Part shown: piece after piece, positions 16,199-25,589 of the stretch
Position numbering within the stretch: the stretch's first letter is position 1
Layout: each line of letters opens with the position of its first letter
From: a bacterium
GTDB taxonomy: Bacteria > Desulfobacterota > Deferrisomatia > Deferrisomatales > BM512
Assembly (NCBI GenBank): GCA_004322275.1
Contig: SCTA01000004.1
Span: 1 to 45,592 of the forward strand
Direction of reading: 5' to 3'
DNA length: 45,592 bases
Program-made: the position numbers and the translations under genes
The notes under the pieces: model-generated
What the model was told of the DNA's origin: nothing
Database searches by the model: none
Seen by the model: only the letters and a program-made list of their open reading frames with translations

Positions 16199-17065
16199 AT
16201 GAGCGAACTTAGGATAACCCTTATCGACGTGGGGTGGGGCGACAGCATCCTTATCGAATCGGAGGACGAAAGCGGAAAAATCCACTGCGCCCTCATCGAT
16301 TCCAACGACACCGGCGAGAGCCTCTCCTCCTTCCTCTTCCTTAAACGCCACTTTGAAAAAAGGGGGATAACCACCCCCACGAAGGAACCCCTCTTCGACT
16401 GGATAATGCTCTCCCACGGCCACGCGGACCACGGGCAGGGGCTGAAGGGGATAGTAAGGAGCTTCGGCGCGAAGCGCCTTTTGTACCCGAGAATGCCCGA
16501 AACCGATGCCATACCTTTCTTTACCGCCCTCGTCATGGAGGCGAACGGGGGAAAGGGGCGCATCGGAAATCATCAGGCGGTTGACGAGGGGACGCTGCTG
16601 GAGGATCTGGGCGACGCCTCGCTGGACATACTCTGGCCCCCTGCCGGTTATCAGACCGACAACCTCAACAATAAATCCATAGTGCTCGCCATAACCCTCG
16701 GCGAGGTCTCGGCGATCCTGACGGGAGACGCCGAGGGGGAGGTCTGGGACAAGATAGCCGGAAAGATTCCGGCCAACGCGCGCTTCTTCAAGGTTCCGCA
16801 CCACGGCTCTAAAAACGGCGCCTTCTCGGGGAAAAAGACCCCCTGGCTGGACAGACTCTCCCCCGAGGCCACGGTGGGAATAAGCTGCCACATCCGGCCC
16901 TTTAACTTCCATCATCCCCACAAGCCGGTCCTCGACGCGCTGGAGAAATGGAAAAAGAAGGGGGCGAATCCCGGCGGGGAACCGGCGGCGCTTCGGACCG
17001 ACGTGAACTACCACCTGACCTTCGCCACCGACGGGACAAGCTCAAGGACAACTTACAGCCACTAG
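16199..17065 (+). CDS. Metallo-beta-lactamase-fold hydrolase, ComEC-C-terminal-like
   Basis: The 288-residue protein has the metal-binding motif HGHADH (His73, His75, Asp77, His78), followed by ILTGDAEGEVW and FKVPHHGSKNG, in the order seen in the beta-lactamase-like domain of ComEC/Rec2 and its free-standing relatives. It opens with ITLIDVGWGDSILIES, which resembles the DVGQGD opening of that group. Such stand-alone proteins have no established substrate; phosphodiester cleavage is a fair guess. The gene is the last of the cassette (gap of 4 bases to the previous gene). Its stop overlaps the stop of the convergent DUF2156-like gene by 4 bases. Confidence 0.88.
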   Translation: MSELRITLIDVGWGDSILIESEDESGKIHCALIDSNDTGESLSSFLFLKRHFEKRGITTPTKEPLFDWIMLSHGHADHGQGLKGIVRSFGAKRLLYPRMPETDAIPFFTALVMEANGGKGRIGNHQAVDEGTLLEDLGDASLDILWPPAGYQTDNLNNKSIVLAITLGEVSAILTGDAEGEVWDKIAGKIPANARFFKVPHHGSKNGAFSGKKTPWLDRLSPEATVGISCHIRPFNFHHPHKPVLDALEKWKKKGANPGGEPAALRTDVNYHLTFATDGTSSRTTYSH

Positions 17066-17979
17066 GGTTCGCCAGCGGGGGAGACGACGTATTTTTCCGC
17101 CAGGAAGACCGGGTGGTAGCTCTCCTTCGCCTGGCGAAGGCCGGTGTCGCCGAGGTCCTGCTCCCGGTTGACGTACTCGTACCCCGAAAGGGAGTTTCGG
17201 CTAAAGTCGCGGTTCAGGACCTGCGCCAGTCCGGCCTGGGAGGGGGCGGTCTTTTCAAACTGCACGACGAAGGTTTCCTCGTTCAGGGGTTCCCCGAGGC
17301 AGTAGGCCAGCACCTTGCCCTCCCGCTTTATGACGGCTCCGGTGAGGCCCAATTCGGCGCGGTGTCTGAGCGCCTCCACCGCCGCCTCCGTCTCCTGCGC
17401 CGCCGAGGGGCGTTTCGCGGGGCAGTACTCGTCGCACCAGCTTTTTGCGATATCCACGCACTCGGGGACGTACTCATCCGAAAATTCCGCGTACTCAAGG
17501 CCCGCCCCCTCCTCGCGCAGAAATTTTTCCAGCCTGTTTTTTCTCTTGTGATACCGGGGGCCGGACAAGGAAGCCAGATCCTCCCGCAGGTAGACGTAGT
17601 CGGCCTCGTCCCTGTCGCTTCGCACCTTCCACTGCGGGCCGCTAAAGTGCCTCTCGGCCATTTCCTTCGGCACCGGAAAGAGAATCCGGGGCCGACCCGT
17701 TTCCCGGAGGTAGCCGAGAAGGGCCGCGACGGCCTCCTCGTAGTTCCCTTCGCCCCAAGGCGGAAAGGCGTAAGGAACCGAGTCGTACCCGCGCCCGAGC
17801 GCGAAGAGAAAATCCCCCCGCCTGCTGAGCCGGTAGCCGTGAGTATCGCGGAAGAGGTAGAGGTTGGAGAAGGTCATCTCCGAAATGGGGCGGTTCATTT
17901 TTCCCAGAACACCGGCGACCTGCTCGCGGTAATCGAGAGAAACCTCGCAAAAGTCCGGAAAAGACGTGATTTCAGCCAT
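17062..17979 (-). CDS. DUF2156 / phosphatidylglycerol lysyltransferase C-terminal-type protein
   Basis: This 305-residue soluble protein resembles the GNAT-like C-terminal domain of lysylphosphatidylglycerol synthases (DUF2156). It shows the opening MTFSNLYLFRDTHGY, the middle YVYLREDLASLSGPRYHKRK with the basic KRKNRLEKF segment, and later KVLAYCLGEPLNEETFVVQFEK. It lacks the membrane half of MprF, as many stand-alone members do. The family probably moves an aminoacyl group from tRNA to a lipid or peptide; the acceptor here is unknown. It faces the metallo-beta-lactamase-fold gene, with the two stops overlapping at 17062-17065. Confidence 0.8.
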   Translation of the reverse strand: MAEITSFPDFCEVSLDYREQVAGVLGKMNRPISEMTFSNLYLFRDTHGYRLSRRGDFLFALGRGYDSVPYAFPPWGEGNYEEAVAALLGYLRETGRPRILFPVPKEMAERHFSGPQWKVRSDRDEADYVYLREDLASLSGPRYHKRKNRLEKFLREEGAGLEYAEFSDEYVPECVDIAKSWCDEYCPAKRPSAAQETEAAVEALRHRAELGLTGAVIKREGKVLAYCLGEPLNEETFVVQFEKTAPSQAGLAQVLNRDFSRNSLSGYEYVNREQDLGDTGLRQAKESYHPVFLAEKYVVSPAGEP

Positions 17980-18245
17980 TTTTCAGATTCCCAAAAATCG
18001 TGCGCCGCGCTTTCGCGGTTAAAGCCAGCCCCACAATTGTCGCCCCGGCTGGCCCTTTTGCAAGAAATGATACATCGCCCCGAGAAAAACTCTGTGCTTT
18101 TTTGTTACCCGGTGGTTTGATTGCAGTATATGCAAGGTGTTGTTATTGTTTTCAGGTAGAATTTTACAAATTCCGAAATAATCTCCGGACTCCCCCAGCG
18201 GGACCCGGCGGCGTTTACATATGGTTTTCCCTGAAAGGGCGGTTA

Positions 18246-21200
18246 GTGAACATAGCTGATAAAACGACGGTAAAAAAGCATCGTTTTGACGGGTACGGGT
18301 TTGTGCTCGTCTCTCTGGTTATAGGGGCTCTTCTGCTCCCCGGATTCCTCTTCGCCGCCCCCGCAATGCCGCAGCCGGTAACCGTCGGGCAGCCTGACGG
18401 CTCCGTCCTGAAGATACGGGTCAGGGGCGACGAATTTCGGGCGTGGACCGAGACCGAAGAAGGTTACACGGTAATTAAAAACGACCGGACAAAGTTTTGG
18501 GAATACGGCCGGACCGGATCTTCCGGCGATATCGAACCCTCGGGAATAGTCGTCACTCCGGCCGAAAAGCCTCCCCAAACCCTGCAAAAGCACCAGAAGC
18601 CCGGATTCAACACTGAGAAATACGACAGGCTAAAGAAGCTGCTCGAAAACAGGCGCGCCGAAGTATACAAAAAAAGCTCCAGGGGCCGGGCGGCGACTCT
18701 TCCCGGGGCAAAGCCAGCCCAGGGCTTCGCCGGAGCGGCGGCGCCTTCTTCGGGTTATAACCCCTGGGATCCGCTGGAGGTTCCGCTGACCGGCACCCAA
18801 AACCTTCTGGTGGTGATGGTGAATTTTTCAAACAAATCTTTTGTCACTACCCCGGACAGCTGGAATTCGATCATCTTCAACACAACCCCGGGAGCGAAGT
18901 CCCTCTCCAATTTCTACAAAGACAACTCCGCCGGAATGATAACTTTTAATCCAGTTAACCACACCCAGCCGGGCAAGCCCAAAGGCATCGTAGCGGTAAC
19001 CCTGTCGCAGGCGCACCCGAACAGCAAGGACAACTTTAATTACGACGTCGAGACGGCCTGGATAACGAGCGCCCTTTCGGCGGCGTCGGGTTACGTGAAT
19101 TTCCCCTCCTACGATCTTGACGGAGACGGTTATCTGGGAACCGGTGAACTGAACGTTTACTTCATAGTCGCCGGTTACGAAAGTGCTACCGGTCCCGCAT
19201 CGCCCGGTATCTGGGCTCACGCCTGGAGCGGGGATATCTACGTGGCCGGAAAGACAATCTCCCAGTGGGCGATGAACGGCGAGCTCTTCAACGACGGCCG
19301 GCAGATGACGATGGGAGTGATGACCCATGAGATGGGACACTCCATCTGCGGACTGCCCGACCTTTACGACACGTCCTACGCGAACGAGGGGCTGGGAATA
19401 TTCTCGCTGATGGCGGGAGGGGCCTGGGGCTTTGTCTCCGGCGAGAGTTCAGGCGAGACCCCTGCCGGTCTGGATGCGTGGTCGAGGTATTACCTCGGCT
19501 GGACGGTTCCGTACGAACCGGGTTCAAACGGTGAGACCCTTACCTTTCCAAGGTCGCTCGATCAGCGGGACAACGTGGTCAAGCTCGTGGACGAGGCGCT
19601 CTCTTCAAAGGAGTACTTCCTCGCCGAGAACAGGTATGAATCGGGGTGGGACGCGAGCATATTCTACGGCTCCAGCGGCACCTCCGGACTCCTTGTCCTG
19701 CATGTGGACACCGCGGTCGGCAGCAACGACAGCAGTGCAGGACCCCATCAGGGGGTAATGGCGGTGGAGGCGAAAAGCAACGTCTGCTCGCCCTCGGGAG
19801 ATTATGGCCCGCTCTGCGACGGACACTATACGAATCTGTTTTTCACCGGCAACAACGACAGATTTACCTACGAAACCTCTCCCGCCGCCAGATTGTACGA
19901 CTCCCGGCCGGTAGACAGGGGACTGGTATCCGTTTCCGCCCCGTCTACAACGATGTCGGCCGTTTTATACAGGAATAACTCCGCCCCGCTGCTGTCCCCC
20001 ATCGGCGACAGGCAGGTGGGCGTCAACGAATTGCTGGAGTTCACGGTATCCGCCGTGGACCCGGAAAACGGCGCTTTGACGTACAGCGCCTCAGCCTTGC
20101 CTTCCGGCGCACTCTTCGATGGCGTCAGCGGTTATTTTCGCTGGACTCCCACTCTCGCCCAGTCCGGCGTTTACAGCATCACCTTCACCGCTGCGGACAA
20201 CGGACTGCCTTACGGGCAAAGCTCCAGCGAGACCATCACCCTGGTTGTGAACAACGATCCGCCGGTTCTGGGCTCCATAGGCGACAGAACCGTCAACGAG
20301 GGCGAACTTCTGGGATTCACGGTCCTGGCGGCCGACCCCGACGGCGACACTCTGACTTACAGCGCCGCCGGCCTTCCCTCCGGGGCAACGCTTGACGCGC
20401 TGAGCGGAGAATTCGCCTGGACTCCCGGCTACGCTCAGTCCGGCAGTTACAGCGTAACCTTCACCGTCAACGACAGGGGAGCGAATGTCGGGCAAAGTGA
20501 CAGTGAAACAGTCACCATAACCGTAAACAACGTAAACAGGCCGCCCATCCTTGAGCCAATCGGAGGCAGAACCGTAAACGAGAACGAAACGCTCGCCATC
20601 GGGGTTGAAGCGGCCGATCCTGATGGAGACGCGCTTGCCTACAGCGCCGGGGAACTGCCCGCAGGGGCCACTCTCAACGTCGCCACCGGCGCTTTCGGCT
20701 GGACGCCGGGGTTCGACCGGTCGGGTACTTACGACGTGACCTTCGCTGTGACCGACGGCAGTCTCTCAGCCAGCGAGTCCGTGACGATTACCGTATTGAA
20801 CGTCAACCGCGCGCCCGTGCTCACGGCTATCGGAAGCAGGAGCTTAAACGAGGGCGAGGGACTTGCTTTCACGCTAAGCGCCGTCGATGCGGACGGCGAC
20901 GCGCTCGTTTACAGCGCCACCGGACTGCCGCAGGGCGCGAATTTCAACCCCACGTCGAAGACCTTCGACTGGACGCCCGGCTTCGATCAGGAGGGCTCTC
21001 ACACGGTGACCTTTGCGGCGTCCGACGGCGCTCTTGGCGATAATGAAGAGGTGACGGTCACTGTAGTCAACGTGAACCGCGCGCCGGTGCTGACCGATAT
21101 TCGCAACAAGGCCGTCAACGCCGGAGAGACCCTGAGTTTTACGGTGACCGCCGACGATCCCGACGGCGATTCGGTAACTTTTTATTTTTCCTCCCTCCCG

Positions 21201-22505
21201 GCGGGCGCGCTCTTTAACGCCGCGACCGGGGAGTTCGCCTGGACGCCGGGCGAGGAGATGAGCGGGAACGACTATAAGGTAATCTTCGGGGTCAGCGACG
21301 GCGGCTCGCCTAACCTCGGTGACAGCGAAGAGGTTGTCATAACGGTCGGAAGCAACGTCAACCGCCCGCCAGAGCTGAGTCCCCTTGCCGATCAGGCGGC
21401 GGAGGCGGGGCAAAACGTCTCCTTTACCGTTTCGGCGATCGACCCCGAAGGGGGCCTCGTCACTTACCAGATGGGCAACAAGCCGGTAGGGGCTTCCTTC
21501 GACAACGCCACGGGCGCCTTTGGGTGGACCGCGGCGGGAGAAGGAAACTATCTCGTTACCATAACCGCGACCGACAGCGGGGTTCCTCCGAAATCGGACA
21601 CCGGCGAGGTGAACATAAGCGTGGGAGGCGTCAACCGCCCTCCTGTGCTCTCGAAGATCGGCAACCGCTCGATAAAGGAATTTGAAACCCTCGAACTGGT
21701 TTTGACAGCCTCGGACCCCGATTCCGACGTTGTCAACTACTCTGCCTCTTTACTCCCGGCGAATGCCGCGCTCGCGGGCCAACTGCTGGCATGGACTCCG
21801 GACTACGGTCAGGCGGGGAGCTATCCGATAACGCTGACAGCCACCGACGGCGGCTTTCCCCCCGCGCAGGACAGCGAGACCATCGTAATCACGGTCGGGG
21901 AAGTCAACCCTCCCCCCGTTCTCTCACCCATCGGCCCGAAGCAGGTAAACGAAAACGAACCGCTGGAAATTGTCCTTTCCGCCACCGACCCGGACGGCGA
22001 CGCGCTGACCTTTTCCGCCGTAAACCTCCCGCCGGGGGCGACACTGGGCGCGGATACGGGAATCTTCAACTGGCTTCCGGGCTTTACCGACACCGGCAAC
22101 TACAGGGTCACTTTCACCGTCCGCGACAACGACGCCGTTACGCCCCTTACCGACGGGGAAGAGGTGACAATCACCGTGGGCAACGTCAACAGGCCGCCGA
22201 TACTAACTTCCATCGGCAATCAGAGCGTCACCGTGGGGAGCCCCCTGTCGCTTACGGTTACCGCCGCCGACCCGGACGGCGACGCGGTAACCTACGGCGC
22301 AACCAGCCTTCCCGCCGGAGCCGTCTTCGAGGAAGGGGAGTTCTACTGGACTCCCGGCGACAGTCAGGAAGGCGCCTTCAGCGTGATCTTCGTCTCCTCC
22401 GACGGCGACTTGACCGACAGCGAGACGGTCACAATCTCGGTCTATTCCCGGCTCTCCGGGGGCGGCGCGGCCGCAGGGTGCTTTATTGAGAGCCTCTGGC
22501 GGTAG
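18246..22505 (+). CDS. Secreted M6-type metalloprotease with nine Ig/cadherin-like repeats
   Basis: With a GTG start at 18246 (GAAAGGG site upstream) the protein has 1419 residues. A signal peptide (hydrophobic VLVSLVIGALLLPGFLF, cut near FAAPA) is followed by an M6-type catalytic domain with the zinc motif HEMGH (361-365) and GLPDLYD just after. From about residue 578 to 1400 there are nine tandem repeats of roughly 91 residues, each with the pattern PPxLxxIGxRxVNExExL, DPDGDxLTYSAxxLPxGA, WTPG and VTITV. These are putative Ig/dystroglycan-cadherin-type modules. The product probably acts outside the cell on protein or polysaccharide-associated substrates. It ends in a short Gly/Ala-rich tail plus Cys (GGGAAAGCFIESLWR). 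The frame extends upstream to 18000, but that part lacks a start signal. Confidence 0.9.
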   Translation: MNIADKTTVKKHRFDGYGFVLVSLVIGALLLPGFLFAAPAMPQPVTVGQPDGSVLKIRVRGDEFRAWTETEEGYTVIKNDRTKFWEYGRTGSSGDIEPSGIVVTPAEKPPQTLQKHQKPGFNTEKYDRLKKLLENRRAEVYKKSSRGRAATLPGAKPAQGFAGAAAPSSGYNPWDPLEVPLTGTQNLLVVMVNFSNKSFVTTPDSWNSIIFNTTPGAKSLSNFYKDNSAGMITFNPVNHTQPGKPKGIVAVTLSQAHPNSKDNFNYDVETAWITSALSAASGYVNFPSYDLDGDGYLGTGELNVYFIVAGYESATGPASPGIWAHAWSGDIYVAGKTISQWAMNGELFNDGRQMTMGVMTHEMGHSICGLPDLYDTSYANEGLGIFSLMAGGAWGFVSGESSGETPAGLDAWSRYYLGWTVPYEPGSNGETLTFPRSLDQRDNVVKLVDEALSSKEYFLAENRYESGWDASIFYGSSGTSGLLVLHVDTAVGSNDSSAGPHQGVMAVEAKSNVCSPSGDYGPLCDGHYTNLFFTGNNDRFTYETSPAARLYDSRPVDRGLVSVSAPSTTMSAVLYRNNSAPLLSPIGDRQVGVNELLEFTVSAVDPENGALTYSASALPSGALFDGVSGYFRWTPTLAQSGVYSITFTAADNGLPYGQSSSETITLVVNNDPPVLGSIGDRTVNEGELLGFTVLAADPDGDTLTYSAAGLPSGATLDALSGEFAWTPGYAQSGSYSVTFTVNDRGANVGQSDSETVTITVNNVNRPPILEPIGGRTVNENETLAIGVEAADPDGDALAYSAGELPAGATLNVATGAFGWTPGFDRSGTYDVTFAVTDGSLSASESVTITVLNVNRAPVLTAIGSRSLNEGEGLAFTLSAVDADGDALVYSATGLPQGANFNPTSKTFDWTPGFDQEGSHTVTFAASDGALGDNEEVTVTVVNVNRAPVLTDIRNKAVNAGETLSFTVTADDPDGDSVTFYFSSLPAGALFNAATGEFAWTPGEEMSGNDYKVIFGVSDGGSPNLGDSEEVVITVGSNVNRPPELSPLADQAAEAGQNVSFTVSAIDPEGGLVTYQMGNKPVGASFDNATGAFGWTAAGEGNYLVTITATDSGVPPKSDTGEVNISVGGVNRPPVLSKIGNRSIKEFETLELVLTASDPDSDVVNYSASLLPANAALAGQLLAWTPDYGQAGSYPITLTATDGGFPPAQDSETIVITVGEVNPPPVLSPIGPKQVNENEPLEIVLSATDPDGDALTFSAVNLPPGATLGADTGIFNWLPGFTDTGNYRVTFTVRDNDAVTPLTDGEEVTITVGNVNRPPILTSIGNQSVTVGSPLSLTVTAADPDGDAVTYGATSLPAGAVFEEGEFYWTPGDSQEGAFSVIFVSSDGDLTDSETVTISVYSRLSGGGAAAGCFIESLWR
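19979..22450 (+). repeat. Nine tandem ~274-bp coding repeats
   Basis: The C-terminal half of the M6-type protease gene encodes nine consecutive ~91-residue modules. Adjacent modules are diverged in DNA but share the PDGD, LPxGA, WTPG and ETVTITV positions. The boundaries are the NVNRPP-type linkers between modules. Confidence 0.85.
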
Positions 22506-22520
22506 AGAGAAGGCCCGCCG

Positions 22521-23030
22521 TTATTCCTTCTTCGGTTTGTCGGACTGCATGATGACGCCGGGTGCAAGCCTCTTTACATGGTATTTACCTTCGTATTTGT
22601 TTATGACGCTCAGATAGTTTCTCTGACTCCAGATCAGCATAAACTGATCCTGTTTTATGTAGATGATTTCACCTGCCACTGCGTTAACCTCCAGTTCTAC
22701 TAGCCAGCGGTCCGAGCTGGAGAAAATCAGGTGTTTCCCGGGTTCCAGGCCAAAGTAGATGTAATCACTGCCGTTTGTAATACCCATCAGGGACGAGGGG
22801 TTATGGTCGTCGACAAATACCATGGTGGGCGTCGCTATAAGCAAGAAGGGCATTATTACAAGGAGTAAGGGGTGGGGGTTAGGGCGGACCACGTAGACCA
22901 GAGCCTTGCCTTGCTCGATGGATTTCGGGAGCGTGTCCCCGTCTTTTTGCATCTCGGCGAAGGAGGCGCACCCCTCGAAGAGGAGTGACAGAGCAAACAC
23001 GGCCAGGAGAAGTATCCTTAGACTTTTCAT
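22521..23030 (-). CDS. DUF2846-type lipoprotein, paralogue 1
   Basis: This 169-residue lipoprotein has the lipobox FEGC (Cys21). It shows the DUF2846 pattern: ALVYVVRPNP, VFVDDHNPSS, YIYFGLEPGKH, then a beta-strand ending AGEIIYIKQDQ. A hydrophobic insertion (PLLLVIMPFLLIATP) between the first two motifs could be a membrane hairpin and is absent from its neighbour. The function of the family is unknown; members are outer- or inner-membrane lipoproteins. It is the second of two tandem paralogues (62 bases apart) and converges on the M6 protease gene with 15 bases between stops. Confidence 0.82.
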   Translation of the reverse strand: MKSLRILLLAVFALSLLFEGCASFAEMQKDGDTLPKSIEQGKALVYVVRPNPHPLLLVIMPFLLIATPTMVFVDDHNPSSLMGITNGSDYIYFGLEPGKHLIFSSSDRWLVELEVNAVAGEIIYIKQDQFMLIWSQRNYLSVINKYEGKYHVKRLAPGVIMQSDKPKKE

Positions 23031-23092
23031 GTGGCGGGTAGCCCCCGCGTTTTCCTTCGGAGCGGTCCAAAAATAGGAGTTTGCATGGGTTG

Positions 23093-23644
23093 TTACTTCG
23101 TTTCCGGCTTGTCAGCATGTTTTAGGACGCCGGGTTCGAGCCTCCTTACGAGGTATTTTCCTTCGCATTCGCTGACAAGGCTTAGTTCGTTCCAGTAAAG
23201 TTCGGGGAGGTAGCCCGTCCTCGGGCGCTGCCTTACGTAAATTATTTCGCCGGTTTTCGCGTTAACCTCCATCTCGGCCCAGTTTCCTGCGCTGGACAAA
23301 ATCAGGTGTTTCCCGGGTTCGAGATTGAAACAGATGTACTGTCCGCCTCTTGTATACCCCATCTCAGAGGCAGGTTCCTTGTCATCGACGAAAACGTTAA
23401 AGATGTATCCGCCGCCGCCCGAGTAAGGACGAACCACGTAGATCATAGCCTTGCCGGGGGCGGGAGACTTCGGAAGAGTGTATTTTTCCCCATCTTTTTG
23501 CATCTCGTCGACAGGAGGCAAGGAGACGTACTCTTCGGGGTTGGCGGAATACCCTTGGAGTATGCCTCCCACCAGGACCTCGCATCCTGCGAGAAGCAAC
23601 GGCAGCGCGAACACGGCCAGGAGCAGTATTTTCGTGCCTTTCAT
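23093..23644 (-). CDS. DUF2846-type lipoprotein, paralogue 2
   Basis: The 183-residue product starts at the ATG at 23644, which puts the lipobox (LLLAGC, Cys20) at normal distance; an upstream in-frame ATG at 23698 would add 18 basic residues. It carries AMIYVVRPYSGGGG, VFVDDKEPAS, YICFNLEPGKH and TGEIIYVRQRP in the same order as paralogue 1, and the same KYLVRRLEPGV ending. The two signal peptides are nearly identical (ILLLAVFAL), so this is a recent tandem duplication. It has an extra Gly/Tyr segment (GGILQGYSANPEEY) after the lipid anchor. Confidence 0.83.
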   Translation of the reverse strand: MKGTKILLLAVFALPLLLAGCEVLVGGILQGYSANPEEYVSLPPVDEMQKDGEKYTLPKSPAPGKAMIYVVRPYSGGGGYIFNVFVDDKEPASEMGYTRGGQYICFNLEPGKHLILSSAGNWAEMEVNAKTGEIIYVRQRPRTGYLPELYWNELSLVSECEGKYLVRRLEPGVLKHADKPETK

Positions 23645-23865
23645 GCGGGCTCTTTTCGTTTGTTCCTGCGGGTTTCGTTTAAAAAAGGTTCGTGGCACAG
23701 AAAAAAACAGTCCGAAAAATTGAAGTTTCTTTTACTTTAGCAAGATGGCACTTTTTGTCAATAGCCGGGCTTTGTGCGTTTTTAAGGTTAAATCCCTCTC
23801 TTGTCCCTCTCCGTTCCTTGAAGTAAACTCCGTAAAACCTTAGGAATTTACTTCAGGGGTGAATT

Positions 23866-25053
23866 ATGCTCATAGCGTCAGGTATTGCCGAAGCGATGCA
23901 GAAATCTTCCTGGATACGGAAGATGTTTGAGGAGGGGGCGAAGCTCAAGGCCTGCAAAGGGGAGGAGAACGTCTTCGATTTCTCAATCGGGAATCCGAAC
24001 CTGCCGCCGCCGGAGGCCTTTTACCGGACTCTGGCCGAACTTGCAGGCGACCGCACCCCCGGCCTTCACGGCTATATGCCGAACGCGGGTTTCCAGGACG
24101 TACGCGAGGCCGTGGCCCTCCGGGTGAGCGTGGAGCAGGATACCGAGGTAAAGGGCGATTCGATAATAATGTCGGTCGGGGCGGGAGGGGCGCTGAACGC
24201 GGTCTTTCGCGCGATTATCGATCCGGGCGACGAGATAATCGTCCCGAAGCCCTTCTTCGTCGAATACGTTTTTTACGCGGCCAACCATCAGGCGGTGATA
24301 CGGCAGGCGGCCACGACCCCCAGCTTCGACATGATAATCGCGACGATCGAGGCCGAGTTCTCGCCGAAGACGCGGGCGGTCCTCATAAACTCCCCGAACA
24401 ATCCCACCGGAAAGGTCTATTCGGAGGAGAACCTTCGCGCCCTCTCCCGCCTGATCGAGAAAAAGAGCGCGGAATACGGGCGCGAGATATTCCTCATCGC
24501 CGACGAGCCCTACCGGGCGGTAATTTTCGACGGGGTAGAGGTTCCCGCCATCTTCCCGCTCTTCAAAAACGCCGTCATCTGTTCCTCCTTCTCCAAGACC
24601 CTGAGCCTCGCCGGTGAGCGTATAGGCTACATAGCGGTGAATCCCCGCGTGGACAACCTCCCCCTCCTCACCGGCGCGATTATCATGACCACGCGCATTC
24701 TCGGCTTCGTCAACGCCCCCGCGCTCGCCCAGCGGGCGGTGGCGCGCCTTCTCGACGAAAAGGTGGAGGTGGATTTCTACCGCGAAAACCGCGACCTTCT
24801 CCTCGAAGGACTTGCAGGCGCGGGCTACGAGTGCCGGAAGCCCGAGGGGGCTTTCTACCTTTTCCCCAAATCCCCGATTCCGGACGACGTGGCCTTCTGC
24901 AAACTTCTCCTCGATGAAAACATCCTCGCCGTCCCCGGAACGGGTTTCATGGGGCCGGGCCACTTCCGGCTGGCCTACTGCTCCTCGCGGCAGACCGTCA
25001 CCGGCAGCCTGCCGGGGTTCAGAAGGGCGCTGGAAAAAGCAAAAGAGGGGTGA
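23866..25053 (+). CDS. Class I/II pyridoxal-phosphate aminotransferase
   Basis: This 395-residue fold-type I aminotransferase has FDFSIGNPNLPPP near the N-terminus, LINSPNNPTGKVYS, then IADEPYR. The cofactor Lys244 lies in SSFSKTLSLAGERIGY. It ends near the substrate Arg in GHFRLAYCSS. The closest-known types are aspartate/tyrosine/aromatic aminotransferases of subgroup I; the substrate is not decidable by eye. The start has a GGGGTG site. It is coupled to a YacP-like gene 6 bases downstream, with no obvious metabolic link. Confidence 0.92.
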   Translation: MLIASGIAEAMQKSSWIRKMFEEGAKLKACKGEENVFDFSIGNPNLPPPEAFYRTLAELAGDRTPGLHGYMPNAGFQDVREAVALRVSVEQDTEVKGDSIIMSVGAGGALNAVFRAIIDPGDEIIVPKPFFVEYVFYAANHQAVIRQAATTPSFDMIIATIEAEFSPKTRAVLINSPNNPTGKVYSEENLRALSRLIEKKSAEYGREIFLIADEPYRAVIFDGVEVPAIFPLFKNAVICSSFSKTLSLAGERIGYIAVNPRVDNLPLLTGAIIMTTRILGFVNAPALAQRAVARLLDEKVEVDFYRENRDLLLEGLAGAGYECRKPEGAFYLFPKSPIPDDVAFCKLLLDENILAVPGTGFMGPGHFRLAYCSSRQTVTGSLPGFRRALEKAKEG

Positions 25054-25059
25054 TCCTCC

Positions 25060-25527
25060 ATGATTCTGGTCGATGGACACAACCTTATCGGGCGTTCCCG
25101 CAGGCTCTCCCTCGACGAGGAAGAGGCGAGCAGGGAAGAACTGCTCCGGCGCATAGGCGCTGTAAAATCCCACAAGGGAGAGGCGGTCGTCGTCATCTTC
25201 GACGGCAACCGCCCAGGGGGAAACAGGGGGGAAAAGTCCGGCTCGGTAGCCGTCTTCTACACACCCTCCGGACTCAGCGCCGACGAGGAGATAATAAAAA
25301 GGCTCGACGCGGCCAAGGCTCCCCACACCGTCACCGTAGTAACCTCCGACCTCGGGCTGGCCGCAAGGGCGAAGGCGAGGGGGGCGCAGACATGCCCCTC
25401 CGAGCGTTTCTGGGAGACCCTTACACGCCCGAAAAACATGTCTCCTAAGAAGGAAAAGCCCGACCCGTCCGCGAAAGACGCCGAAATGTGGATGGAGATA
25501 TTCAAAAGCGGGAAGAAAATACGGTAA
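25060..25527 (+). CDS. YacP-like NYN-domain protein
   Basis: The 155-residue protein starts with MILVDGHNLIG, the opening acidic/Asn motif of PIN/NYN nuclease folds (Asp5, Asn8). VVVIFDGN and VVTSDLGLAARAKARG follow, the other two acidic strands of the YacP (DUF901) group. In Bacillus the YacP protein Rae1 is a ribosome-associated mRNA endonuclease, so an RNA-cleaving role is reasonable but not shown. Its gene follows the aminotransferase directly. The last ~40 residues (KNMSPKKEKPD onward) form a charged tail. Confidence 0.85.
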   Translation: MILVDGHNLIGRSRRLSLDEEEASREELLRRIGAVKSHKGEAVVVIFDGNRPGGNRGEKSGSVAVFYTPSGLSADEEIIKRLDAAKAPHTVTVVTSDLGLAARAKARGAQTCPSERFWETLTRPKNMSPKKEKPDPSAKDAEMWMEIFKSGKKIR

Positions 25528-25589
25528 ATCCGCTAAATTTCAAAAAAACGTTCTTTCCGCTGGAAAAACGTCCTCAAAAAGAGTATGCA

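Noticed and set aside
18000-18245. 82-codon N-terminal extension of the M6-type protease
   Set aside because: It would put the signal peptide in the interior of the protein; GTG 18246 has a purine-rich site and gives a normal secretion signal.
23983-25326. 447-codon minus-strand frame opposite the aminotransferase
   Set aside because: Shadow of an unmistakable PLP enzyme and of the YacP-like gene.
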